Source of the DNA: Gymnopilus junonius
Taxonomy: Eukaryota; Basidiomycota; Agaricomycetes; Agaricales; Galerinaceae
NCBI GenBank assembly: GCA_015501075.1
Contig: JADNYJ010000412.1
Location: 1 to 28,546 of the forward strand
Length of the DNA stretch: 28,546 bases
Direction: 5' to 3'
A program made the position numbers and the translations under genes. Of this stretch, positions 9,762-19,385 are shown piece after piece. Below the pieces are notes generated by a model. That model was not told the origin of the DNA and did not search any database. It saw only the letters and a list, made by a program, of their open reading frames with translations. The first letter of the stretch is position 1. The number at the start of each line of letters is the position of its first letter.

Positions 9762-10587
9762 ATGCCCCTTGAATTTATCCAGTGCAGAATCTGTCATCAA
9801 CAAATCCTCTTCTTGACCAAACTGGACAGTCCTTCTACAGTATCTCATATCCTCTGCACTCAACCCACTGAATGGAGCACCATACTGAATGAAAGAGAGA
9901 TTCATGTTGCCTCTTCTTCTAAACCTCAAGGCAAACAGACTCAGGATTGTTCCTCCAAATTTCCTGCAGGGGAAACTAGGGCTGTGCACCATACCATACC
10001 ATAATTACCCCCCATATAAAATTTTGATCCTGGATCCTCGCAACCAAAATTCCTGATTTGGCCACAATATTTTCAAATTTGGTCGATGACCACGTGCTCT
10101 TTGGACCCAAAGTTGCTGAATGGCAAAGGACTGGGAATTTGCGCCAAAATAAGACTGGCTTTCCAAAAGTTTACCCATATTTGTTACCCCATAAAGCCAC
10201 CCATAAGGACAAACTGTATTTTGCATCCCTCACCTCATCGAATCACATTTGCTCCCAAAAATTTTCAAGGCCAAACGGGGCATTCTGGGAGAGTCTCCAA
10301 GGCCATTTTTTGTGAGCTGGAACCATTTTGAGCTTTTGCAAATTGCTCATTTTGAAAAACACCCATAAATATGGTGCGCAGCCCTAGGAGAAACCTTTGG
10401 AGGTTACACTTTTACTAGAAATGATAATGTGGTTAGTGCCAAGCTACTGAATGGCTCCTGCTATATCTGTACCAGCCCAAAGCATTTCTTCTGTGACTGC
10501 CCTCACTATGGCAAATGGGAACTTTTGCAATGCATCAATCACACTAAAGTAGACTTGGATCCAGATGAAGAGACAGAGATGAATTGA
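9762..10587 (+). pseudogene. Gypsy Gag C-terminal part with CCHC zinc knuckle
   Basis: The frame open from 9762 runs into the MITE at 9977. Removing the MITE and one 8-bp duplication (418 bp) continues the same frame (GGYTFTRNDNVVSAKLL) to a zinc knuckle at about 10459-10500: C-x2-C-x4-H-x4-C, read as CYICTSPKHFFCDC, all four ligands present. A TGA follows at 10585-10587, after which the frame stays open to 10854, where the polyprotein must change frame to enter the protease. The N-terminal part of Gag is not recognisable. The knuckle would bind genomic RNA in packaging. The early TGA and the frame change are probably decay rather than a recoding signal. Confidence 0.7.
9977..10386. mobile_element. 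hAT-like MITE, 410 bp, inside Gypsy gag
   Basis: The inverted ends are TAGGGCTGTGCACCATA at 9977-9993 and, on the other strand from 10386, TAGGGCTGCGCACCATA: 16 of 17 identical. The flanks GGGGAAAC (9969-9976) and GGAGAAAC (10387-10394) are an 8-bp target duplication with one change, as expected for hAT. Removing element plus one flank restores the gag reading frame, independent support for the exact borders. A short ccata run follows the left end. There is no coding capacity. Confidence 0.9.
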
Positions 10588-10849
10588 GAGTATTTAGCCA
10601 TGGTCATTGAATCTAGCCCCATTTCTTCCACTTATATCATTGAGACCATTAAGTCCCCTATTAAGGAAGCTTCCATCATTGATGCTCATCAAACTGACAC
10701 TCATGCCCTGTATGTGGTGCATAATGAAGTCCCTAATCATAATCAATGTTGCAGGGTCCAGTTTGAGAAGAAGAGCTGCCCACCATTCCAAGAGCTGCTT
10801 GCAGAACACAGTACAAAGAGTGGTGGCACCCTCTTTGAGTCCATTTATC

Positions 10850-12502
10850 CCTAATAGGGAATATTCTGAGCCTAACAATCCCTTACTGAATATTGTTATA
10901 GCAAAGAAGGGTCATGCTCTGCCTGAAGACTTAGGGTTCTTGGGATCTAGAGCCCTTCATATCAAGGCTCAAGTGCATTCTTTGACAAATGCTCCTGTGC
11001 AAGCTCACTTAGACTCTGGTGCTGACATTACCTTGATGTTGGAAGAATTTTATAATTCCATTGAAGGATTGCCAAAAATATGGGAAGAGCTGAGGATGAA
11101 GTTGTACCATCTGACCAGAAATGCTAAGGTCCTTGGCTATGTCAGGACTCAGCTCTTCGCTTCAGCTACAGATGGTTCAATTATTAGCTTTGACTTGGAA
11201 GCTTATGTTGTTCATGATATGAGAGTGCCCCTGCTTTTAGGAGAAGATTTTCAGACCACCTATGAAATTGGCCTGACTTGTCACACCGCTGGACATACCA
11301 AAGTTCATGTTGGGAAAAGCATAAGCAGAAATGTCATTGGCTACCTGCTGGATCCAAATTCCTTAGACAGTCTGAATGTGGAAGCCTTGCCTTGCTATGC
11401 TGCAGCTGCTGAAGGTGTCCATACTGTTATAACTGGGGCACTTTATGAACAGGACTTAATGTCAGCTTCCACTGCCCCCTTGGGTAATGCAGATCAATTG
11501 AAGGATGATGATTCCTGGGGACCAAAGACCATGGCTTTGCCAGATGAGGGTAGTATAGGTGACATTGCAAAGCTGGTCAATTTGGGCCCAGACATCCCTC
11601 CAGAGATTCTGCCCCATTTAGCAATGGTTTTGCACAGCAATGTTGATGCCTTTGGGGTAGATGGCAGGTTGGGGAAGGTTGCTACACAAGTCAAGGTTCC
11701 TCTGCAACCAGGGACACAGCTGATTTCCATACCTATGTATGGTGCTTCTCCAGCTAAAAGGGAGATCATTGACAAGCAAGGCAACACTTGGTTTGAAGCA
11801 GGTGTCATTGAACCATCAGTCAGTCCCTGGGGTTTCCCTGTCATAGTGGTCTACCATAATAGCAAGCCTCATCTTGTCATTGACTACCAGAAGCTGAATG
11901 CTAAGGTGATAATAGACAAATTCCCCATTCCACAGCAGTCAGAGATTATTCAAGTACTGTCAGGCTCTCAAGTTTTGTCTTCTTTTGATGCCTTAGCCAG
12001 GTTTACTCAGCTTAAACTATCTGATGCTGATAAGAAAAAGACGGCTTTTCACTGTCATTTAGGGCTATGGCAATTCAAAAGAATGCCCTTTGGCCTTTGC
12101 AATGGTCCCTCTATTTTTCAGCATATCATGCAAGGTGTGTTAGCCCCCTATCTTTGGCTTTTCACATTGGTCTACATTGATGACATCATAATATTTTCCA
12201 AGAACTGGGATAAACACCTCATCCATCTGGATATAGTCTTAAAAGTGATTTCAGCAGCAGGATTTACCTTGTCTCCTTCTAAGTGTTTTGTCAGTTATTC
12301 CTCCATTCTGTTGCTTGGGCAGAAGGTCTCCCACCTTAGACTTTCCACTCATCTGGAGAAGGTCACTGCCATTTTAGAACTCAACCAACCTCACAATGCT
12401 ACAGATCTTCAGAAATTCTTGTGGATGGTGGTGTATTTCTCTCAGTACATACCCTTCTACTCCTTCATTGCAGTGCCCTTTTCTCACAGAGGAGTTCACT
12501 AG
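10850..12502 (+). pseudogene. Gypsy Pol: aspartic protease and reverse transcriptase
   Basis: A single open frame covers this segment (the same frame is open from 10607, but the protein-like gag frame up to 10854 differs). Protease: LDSGAD at 11009-11026, the D-S/T-G active site, inside about 10940-11250. Reverse transcriptase: VIDYQKLNAK at about 11874, SSFDALARFTQ with the first catalytic Asp at 11987-11989, KRMPFGLCNGPSIFQ at about 12080, and YIDD at 12173-12184, the second and third metal-binding Asp. The connection region follows to a TAG at 12500-12502, where RNase H should continue. The RT catalytic residues are therefore intact, although the element as a whole is not. The product would copy element RNA into DNA in cytoplasmic particles. 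Reading through the TAG gives an RNase-H-like text, showing that the stop is a later mutation. Confidence 0.85.
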
Positions 12503-13140
12503 ACATGGAATGCAGAACATGAGATTGCATGGCAACAGGCCAAGGGTGCTCTGGCCACTGCCTCTATTTTAGGCCATCCTATCCAAGGAGCTTCATATTG
12601 TCTATATACTGATGCATCTGACATAGCACCTAGTGCCAACCTTCAATAAGTTCAGCCCATTAAGATCAGTGACTTGCAGGGAACTGCAGGATACAATCAC
12701 CTTCATAAAGCCTGGGTTGCTGGGGGGCCAGTGCCATCCTTGGTGTCACCTTTAGCCAAAGATGTCAAAGAATGACCACCAGCAGATGCCTAGGCAGCCT
12801 TATTTGAAGACACAGTGGTGCATGTTAAATGAGTCATTGCCTATTGGAGTCACACCTTGCATTCAGTGGAACTGAATATAGTGCCATGGAGTGCAAGGCC
12901 CTTGCTGCTAAAGAAGCACTGGTGAAATTTCAGTCTTTTATTGAGGGTGAAAAGATAATTCTTATTACTGACCATGCTGCTTTGCAATGGGTGCACATCT
13001 ACAAAAATGCAAACAGGTGTCTAGTGGCATGGGGGGCAGTGTTTGCTGCTTACCCAGGTCTTCATATAGTCCATAGACCTGGGTGAATACACTCCAATGT
13101 GGATCTGCTATTTCACCTACTTAGGATACCACCACACAAC
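12503..13140 (+). pseudogene. Gypsy Pol: RNase H domain, broken
   Basis: After the TAG the text continues with AKGALATASILGHP and YCLYTDASDIA at about 12597-12629 (first catalytic Asp). It then passes stops (for example TAA near 12647 and TGA near 12773) and a frame change. YSAMECKALAAKEAL at about 12868-12915 supplies the catalytic Glu, ILITDHAALQWVH at about 12958-12996 the next Asp, and HIVHRPG near 13066-13086 precedes TGA. Order and motifs are those of the Ty3/Gypsy RNase H. At least one frameshift and several stops make it non-functional. Confidence 0.75.
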
Positions 13141-14654
13141 TCACCTGTATGAAACAATTCCATGAACATCATACAAGATGATTCTTAAAGAGAATTATCC
13201 CAAAAGGTAGAAGACTGCATGTATAATGCTCTAGCCTCTAAAGCTGCCTTTACTATCTGGTGGTGGGAAGATGTGGTAGACAAGCATGCTCATCCTATAT
13301 GCACTAGGAAGTAATGCTTGAAAGAGGAAGCCAAAGCCAAAGAGGTCAAAATGCCTGAGGAAGGTGAATGAGAATCTTTCTCTGAACAAGACCTACCATT
13401 CCCTCATGGTGATCATTGGACCTATCCTTCAGGTGTTAAATCTCCTCCAGATAATGTTGATGATGATTGGGATTCTAGATCATATCTGCTGGTGTCAGTG
13501 AATCTGGACCTAATCAAGGGATTCATTAAAGGCTACCAAGAAGACCCCTTCTTTAAAAATCATTACCTTGATGAGGCTCCTAACCCCAATGTCATAATCA
13601 CACCTTCTCACTTCTGCAAAGGATCTAATGGCCTTTTCTATTTCATGGATGTGGACTGGAGAGCATGACTTTGTGTACCCAAAAGTCTTGTTAATTATGT
13701 GTTATGATGGATTCATGACTCTCTATTTTAAAGTGCTCACTCTGGCTACAAATGATTTTCTGTGTGATTACAAGAAATATTTTTTTGGAATTCTCTCCTA
13801 AAAGATGCCTTTGTGTACTGTTCCTCCTGTGATGTATGTCAGAAGATCAAAATGGACCACAAGAAGAAAGTAGGACCCCTTTAACCTGCCTACATCCTGT
13901 ATAGACCTTTTGCCACTATCTCCCTTGACCTTATTACTGGACTGCCACCTTCTGGGGAACTAAACTACATGGCAGTCCTAGTAATAGTTGACAAGTTCAC
14001 TAAGTTCACTATAATACTGCCTACCCATGATACTCTCAGCCAAGATGAATTTGTGAAGCTTTTTGTAGAAAAAGTCATCAATATCTTCCAGAGCGCATTA
14101 TAGTCAATCATGATAAGAGATGGTCAATGGATTTTTGGAAGGCAGTGGTAGCTCATTATGGCAGTTTCATGATGCTATCTTCCTCTCATCACCTGCAGAT
14201 GGATAGGCAAACTAAAGTCCTCAATGCTACCATAGAACAGATACTGAGAGCTTATGTCACCAGTAACTGCATGTCTTGGTCAGAATGGTTAAGTGTTCTC
14301 ACCTTTGCCTATAACTCTTTAGTTCATTCCTCCACCTCATATTCTCTGAGCTTCCTACTCCTTGGTTACCATCCTGCTATATCGACTATACCATTAGTAA
14401 AGGAAACTGACCCAGTATCTCACCCTTTCCTCCCTAGTCAGAAAGCAGAGGATTTCATAATAGCTCTAAATGAAATTCATAACTCTGCCCATGATGCTCT
14501 TGTGCTAGCTCAAGAAAAACAAGTTCAAGCTTACAACAAGGCACAGTGACTACTGGATGACATTAGGGTGGGTGACCAAGTGCTGGTCAATCCTCATACC
14601 TTGAAACTTGTAGACATTGAAGGTACTAGCAAAGAGCTTATTCAATGGGCTATT
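13141..14654 (+). pseudogene. Gypsy Pol: integrase, broken, catalytic Glu lost
   Basis: The N-terminal zinc domain is visible at about 13705-13850: His residues in IHDSLF and AHSGYK, then CSSCDVCQKIK. The catalytic core follows: ATISLDLITGLP at about 13914-13950 (first Asp), IVDKFTKF at about 13985, a degenerate RDGQWIFG near 14117 (second Asp), and MDRQTKVLNATIEQILRAY from 14199. In active integrases this last motif is D-G-Q-T-E; here the Glu codon is AAA (Lys) at 14214-14216. The frame then runs through TGA at 14547-14549 and GDQVLVNP to WAIG, where the Copia element begins. The C-terminal continuation is at 18174. Stops, frame changes and the E-to-K change mean no activity. Confidence 0.8.
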
Positions 14655-14659
14655 GGCCT
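14655..14659. repeat. Copia target-site duplication, left (ggcct)
   Basis: Five bases ggcct immediately before the left LTR pair with ggccc at 18174-18178 after the right LTR, one mismatch. A 5-bp duplication is usual for Ty1/Copia insertion. Confidence 0.8.
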
Positions 14660-14761
14660 TATTGGAGATTAATCTGCCATTTAGTAGTATATTCAAGAAC
14701 TTATTAATTAGTAATTTACTGAGTCATCTATTTCTGTAGTTAACACTAGAATATTGTAGAT
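14660..14761 (+). repeat. Copia left LTR, first part
   Basis: It matches 17999-18100 with three differences in 102 bases (positions 11, 18 and 58), all C/T. The match stops after ...tattgtagat, where the insert begins. Confidence 0.9.
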
Positions 14762-16671
14762 TATGATGCTTTTATGTAAGTAAAACATCATTCTTTTAGT
14801 TGACCTCCATGTAATGCTCCACGTTCCCACAGCATCTCAACATATGTGCAATCAAAGCAATGGCATGCTTGCTTGGCTTTATCTAGCAATATCTATATTG
14901 TCATTCTATATATAATTAGACTTTTCTACTTTCCATACTGTAAAATGTTTTAAAATAATGAAGTATGGCCCTAATCTTTCATTATTTAGTATGTGCTGAA
15001 GAATATATAAAAATTTTTGTACATATGTCTAATAACAATTGCTAGATCCAGTTGCTTGGAAGTTGTACAGGCAGTTATAACTAGAGCCACTTTGATATAT
15101 TTAGATATTGATGATTGGTAAGCAGTGTGTGGCCACTGCTTAATAATCAATTACTAGAGATAAAGTATGCATAGGTCAAATGCCTATATCTAAGTAGATT
15201 AGAGCCAGACAAGGCTAAAAAAAATTACACTAAAGGCATATAGTCATAGTCCTCTGGACATACTGAACATATTCTAATTAAGCAAGGCAGTGAGCTGTGA
15301 GGAGCCAACCAAAGGTTGGTGATGTGGAGTCGGTACTCTGTCTGAGTGCAGAATTACGCAAAATCGTTATGGCGGCAGACTCACCTTGATCTTTAGTGAG
15401 TCAGCTGTGACACTGCCAACGGCCCAGCTCGAAGCCACTGAATTGAAAGATTTTGTTTCCGTCCACCTGCTCAACTTGCACTGGCAACGTGATTACAGAA
15501 ATTTACCATATATGTATATTTTCCTTTTACTTTATTCCTTGTCAGGGCAACCACCTCGCTAATTCCTTATTTCTTCATTCATCTTTTTGGCACCCTGACT
15601 TGTCCCCATTCAAATTTTAGCCTTAGATTTATTCCTATAAAAATTTCAAGGAAATTTTCATAGCTAAAGAGGTATAAAAACCATGTAGTAGCTACATATT
15701 TTCCTTGGTTAATTTCAGTGCATTTTTCCCCACTCAAAACGAGAGCTACAAGAGCTCTATCTGACTTGCGAAGAAGTCAAAGTTCTACATTTATTCACTT
15801 TCTCATGGGTACAGGACACTTCAGGATCTACCGAAAGTTCCTTACCCACTCGTATTCTCTCATTTGAGCTCGCTAAGGACACTCAAGGTGATCCTTAGGC
15901 TCTCTTATTCCACCAAGCACCCTCAAAACATCAAGACTTATTTTTCTTTTCACCACTATCTACTTGGACATAGTACCCTAGTATTTGATTGTTCCGTCAA
16001 TCATCTTACTCAGTTCCTTCGGATTTCCCCTCGTCTTATACTGTTCCCACACAGAACGGGTTGTTTACAGTGATGAACAGTGAACTATATAAATTTAAAA
16101 GATCTATGAACCTATTTCTCACCAGTCATAAATAGTCATAAAAATTTGAAACCAAGTAAATTTACACTGGCAGTACACTATAAGATGTTTTGAATAATGA
16201 TGCATAAAATATGGCTGAGAAATGACCAAATTTAAGAAATTAAAAAAAAATACTCAATTTCATAAGTCTGATTTACAAGCAGGTTCCATCCACTGCTTAT
16301 GTAATGTAATTAACAGTGTGATCTTTGATTATTGATGATTTATATGTGACCATGATTTATAAGCAGCATCTGCCCTCTGCTTATATAATATTGAGCAGTG
16401 GATTGTATGTTCAAGCATGGAAAATATGAGTCCTAATCCTTTAAAGAATAAAAATGTGAACCTTTCAAGGCAATACTACTACTTCAGGACAGTGACATTA
16501 CCTGGCTAATTAACTAAGCATTGAAGAAACATAATGAAAGAGATAAATCAAAGAGAATGGTAAATTAAATTTAAATGTTATATAGCTCAGTACACTGCTT
16601 GTCTATATGAACAGAGGAGGATGAAAAAGCATCATCCCTGCCATGTATTAGCAGTGGCCTGCTAAAACAAG
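14762..16671. mobile_element. Unclassified ~1.9-kb insert in the Copia left LTR
   Basis: This stretch is absent from the right LTR, where the two flanking pieces are joined, so it arrived after or with decay of the Copia copy. It codes for nothing I recognise; the frame at 15864-16073 has no motif. Two features stand out. First, the words aagcagtg / cactgctt recur in both directions at about 15119, 15141, 16277, 16287, 16362, 16374, 16589 and 16648, often forming hairpins. Second, about 15325-16065 keeps many CpG pairs while the rest of the transposon region is almost free of them. Ends atgatgctttt (14763) and aaaagcatcat (16624-16634) form a short inverted match, but no clear target duplication is seen. 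It may itself be a composite, perhaps with an LTR fragment starting near tgatgtggag at about 15320. Confidence 0.6.
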
Positions 16672-16745
16672 TACATTATAGCCATGTATATAAGAGCTCT
16701 GTAGGAGCTTAAAATATTATGCTATTTATCTAAATAATCCCAACA
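16672..16745 (+). repeat. Copia left LTR, second part
   Basis: It matches 18100-18173 with eight differences in 74 bases, all transitions, and ends in cccaaca like the right LTR. Confidence 0.9.
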
Positions 16746-16762
16746 GGTTATGGGCCCTAGCT
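16746..16762 (+). promoter_or_regulatory. Likely primer binding site (half initiator-tRNA type)
   Basis: Directly after the left LTR, ggttatgggccc is nearly complementary to the anticodon arm of initiator tRNA-Met (GGGCTCATAACC). Copia-class elements are known to prime from this half-tRNA. The match is inferred from general knowledge of that tRNA. Confidence 0.55.
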
Positions 16763-16788
16763 CCCAGTAAAGAGACTCACTGCTTTTA

Positions 16789-17690
16789 TTGGATCACTGT
16801 GATGTTTACTGGCTTCTTATCTTATCTTGCTCTCATTATCTTATCTCACCAGGCCACATCATATCATCATCTGAGTGCTATTATAATCTCATGCACATCA
16901 CTCAGCTTAATGGGCAAAATTATCATGACTGGAAATTTGCTATCAGCATGGTACTATGTGCCAAAGGATGCTGGGATATTGTGTCAGTAATATTGAAGAA
17001 GGAAGATGCCACAGATGAGGGAGATTGAGACAAGAAATCAGATGAAGGACTTACTACTATTGCACTCACTGTTGATTCAAGCCAATACACCTATATCCAG
17101 GACTGTGCAACTGGACTAGCAGCCTGGACAGCACTCAAGAATATTTATGAGAAAAACAGCCATGTTATGCATATCTCCCTTAAACATCAATTCTATAGAT
17201 TCAAGCATGACAAAGACAACCCCATGTCCCATTATGTTAATGGCATCACGGATCTTGCCACCAAGCTCAAGGCAATCAGAGTTACACATACTGATGAGGA
17301 AATTACTAATGTGCTTATTTTTAACTTGCACAATGACTATTCAAGCATAGCCACCTTGCTTACTACAGCAAAGGAGAAGTTGGCCATTTCAGATGTCACT
17401 GGTGTACTCTTGGAAGAGGAAAGGAGGTGGGGAGGACCTGATTTTTCAAAAGGAGCAGTTTCCTTATTAGCAAATAAATACAGAGATGAAAATTGACCAG
17501 TGGGACAGAAAGGACTGCATCATAATCAAAGGGATGGATCAGCAGATCATCAGACATATTACCATTGTGGATGAACTGGACACATTGCACAACATTGCAG
17601 AGCCATCAAAATGGTTAATGGAAAGGATATAATAGGAGCAAAAGAAACATCATCATTTGCTATTTGAGCCAACAATTCACTCAATGATAT
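16789..17690 (+). pseudogene. Copia Gag, damaged
   Basis: Typical Copia Gag text: ITQLNGQNYHDWKFAISMVL at about 16900-16960, ending GCWDIV, then after a TGA near 17026 a continuation with DCATGLAAWTALKNIYEK, FKHDKDNPMSHYVNGI and LLTTAKEKLAISDVT. Near the end lies a zinc knuckle at about 17556-17598 that has decayed: the first Cys is Tyr and a TGA sits inside, while C...H...C and GHIAQHC remain. Further stops follow (for example near 17494 and 17666). Gag would form the particle coat and bind RNA; this copy cannot. The conserved part begins near 16890, and the true start codon is uncertain. Confidence 0.8.
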
Positions 17691-17998
17691 CTGTTATTAA
17701 AGGAAGATGATTCATGAAGGGGACAGGATTTCACACAGATGCTTGGTTCCTGCACAGCTATTTTTGGAGGATGTGCTTATGGATTTCATGGTGGATGCTT
17801 TGTGCCTACCAATTTGAAGAGGCTTTGTGCCATGCTTAGTGCTCAAGCTATTTTTTGGAGGATGCTAGAGTGCTTCTTTCATTTGCAGATTGTTTACAGT
17901 CTAAATTCCATGCTTAGGAGATTGTTCACGGTCTAGATTTTGCATTTGGATGATATTTTGATGGATTTATATTTAGGAAATGCCAAATTGAGGAGAAG
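17691..17998 (+). other. Copia internal leftover and polypurine tract
   Basis: No pol domain is readable, so almost all of pol has been deleted. Words such as gcttagtgctcaagctattttt-like blocks recur (17755-17880), suggesting small duplications. The last bases aaattgaggagaag (17985-17998), immediately before the right LTR, form the expected polypurine tract. Confidence 0.6.
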
Positions 17999-18173
17999 TA
18001 TTGGAGATCAATCTGTCATTTAGTAGTATATTCAAGAACTTATTAATTAGTAATTCACTGAGTCATCTATTTCTGTAGTTAACACTAGAATATTGTAGAT
18101 ACATTATAGCTACATATATAAGAGCTCTATAAGAGCTTAGAATATTATACTATTCATCTAAATAATCCCAACA
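17999..18173 (+). repeat. Copia right LTR, intact, 175 bp
   Basis: It runs from tattggag after the polypurine tract to cccaaca before the target duplication. It contains tacatatataagagctc near 18109, a plausible TATA region. Confidence 0.9.
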
Positions 18174-18503
18174 GGCCCCTTTGAGGTTTTAGAAAAAATC
18201 AACCTGATGGTTTACTGCTTAAGGCTTCCTGACCCTTATCCCATGAATACAGTATTCAACATTTAGCATCTCAAGAAGTATCACACTTCCCCTGCTGAAC
18301 TAGGAGATTGGACTATACTTCTACCTACCTGAGACTTCATCACCACCCCTGAGTATAAAGTAGAAGCCATTCTAGGTCATAAGCTCACTTCAAAGAAGAA
18401 AGGCAGTTGTCAAATGTATTTAGTTAGATGGGCTGGATATGGCCCTGCTGATGACTCCTGGATATCAGAATATGACCTGCACAATGCCCCTGAATTAAAA
18501 TGA
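18174..18503 (+). pseudogene. Gypsy integrase C-terminus and chromodomain
   Basis: It begins GPFEVLEKINLMVYCL, the GPF module of chromovirus integrases, whose first residues are split by the Copia insertion: frame and text join exactly to ...WAIG at 14654. Then, in the same frame through TAG near 18270 and TGA near 18330, comes a chromodomain: YKVEAILGHKLTSKKKG, then YLVRWAGYGPADDSWISEY (about 18417-18475), ending at TGA 18501-18503. The aromatic residues expected for methyl-lysine binding (Y, W, Y/W) are kept. Chromodomains of this type steer insertion toward heterochromatin. Confidence 0.85.
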
Positions 18504-19385
18504 GAATATTTTGGCATTATGCATAAAGTAGTATACTTAGTTTCTTTTCCTCTCAAATGGCCATCTCTGTGCTTTTGCTCATTTTTACATTATCTCTTAC
18601 TTGCTTCACTTGTGCAGTGAAACTGTTCAATTTAGACCCTTATGATGAATGTTCCTCTGTATTTCTTTGTTATTTTATTTTATTTCTTTGTTTGCCTGTG
18701 TATATTTGGCTCATTCAATAGAAGTTTGGTTTGATCCTTTGTCACTTCCTGTCTTCCCTCCTTATCCTACTATCCTGCTTCTGACCCAAGTTGTGCTCTG
18801 ACTGTACTGGGCTTTAGTAGGATCTCATAGACCAATATATCAGTTCCAAGTTATGCTTTCAGAAGCTGCACTGGTCTGATCCTCCTCAGGGGTGGCAGTC
18901 ATTTGAGTTATCAGTGTTGCACTTGTAGCTGCACCTGGCTCACACATTGAATTTTCTTTTTCCCTCTTTGTTCTTTCAGCATTGTTGACATCTTACCCTC
19001 AGTATAGTACCCCAACCTTTATGATGGAATGCCTCAAGAGCTCAGCTGGCTATCTTTCCCACCCTGCTATCCTAGATGCAATGTGTTTCTTCCTTCTGCC
19101 ATTTTGCATGGCTTCATCCAGAGTAGTTTGGATTAATGACTGACTCTGGGAGCTCTGGTCCCTGAATTCCATGAGATCTGTCTATTATCCTGGGCTAAAG
19201 AACTCAGATGTTAATGTACTTTCTGGCATTCTTGCCCACTTTTAATACCACAATGGTCACCTAGGCTGCTTTGACCCTACTATTTCACCCCAGCACTTTG
19301 ACCCAACCACCCCTGATTAGGATTCATTTACCAACAGGGTAACAACTCTTACCCTGACATCTGGCAGTGACAACCCCCCCTAATC
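18504..19385. other. 3' flank of the Gypsy element, no gene seen
   Basis: No protein motif is readable. A purine-rich word (cctcaggggtggcagtcattt, about 18886-18906) could be a polypurine tract and LTR start. A ctgaca end at about 19361, followed by tctggcagtgacaac, could be an LTR end and primer site. No second copy is in the window to confirm an LTR, so it is not annotated as one. Confidence 0.4.

Larger units (their letters stand above)
14660..18173 (+). mobile_element. Ty1/Copia-type, gag-only, non-autonomous LTR element
   Basis: The LTRs share TATTGG...CCCAACA ends: the right at 17999-18173 (175 bp), the left at 14660-16745 but split by a foreign insert. Flanked by 5-bp duplications, it sits inside the integrase of the Gypsy element. 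Between the LTRs there is room for only about 1.25 kb: a damaged Copia-type gag and a short leftover, with no protease, integrase, RT or RNase H. It therefore depended on another element to move. LTR identity over the 176 aligned positions is about 94 percent, all differences being transitions. Confidence 0.85.
9762..18503 (+). mobile_element. Ty3/Gypsy chromovirus-type retrotransposon (dead, nested)
   Basis: Domain order on the plus strand is gag end with CCHC knuckle, aspartic protease, reverse transcriptase, RNase H, integrase, chromodomain. That order, with integrase after RNase H and a C-terminal chromodomain, defines the chromovirus branch of Ty3/Gypsy. Coordinates cover only the coding part; LTRs, primer binding site and target duplication were not found. 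Two insertions are excluded when reading it: a MITE at 9977-10386 and a Copia element at 14660-18173. Multiple stops, frame changes and a lost catalytic residue show that it cannot move by itself. Confidence 0.85.

Noticed and set aside
9470..9992. Minus-strand frames left of and over the gag remnant
   Set aside because: No motifs; the 9756-9992 frame is antisense to Gag and runs into the MITE end.
18898..19361. LTR of the Gypsy element or of a second element
   Set aside because: Suggestive polypurine and primer-like flanks, but no second copy in the window to prove a long terminal repeat.
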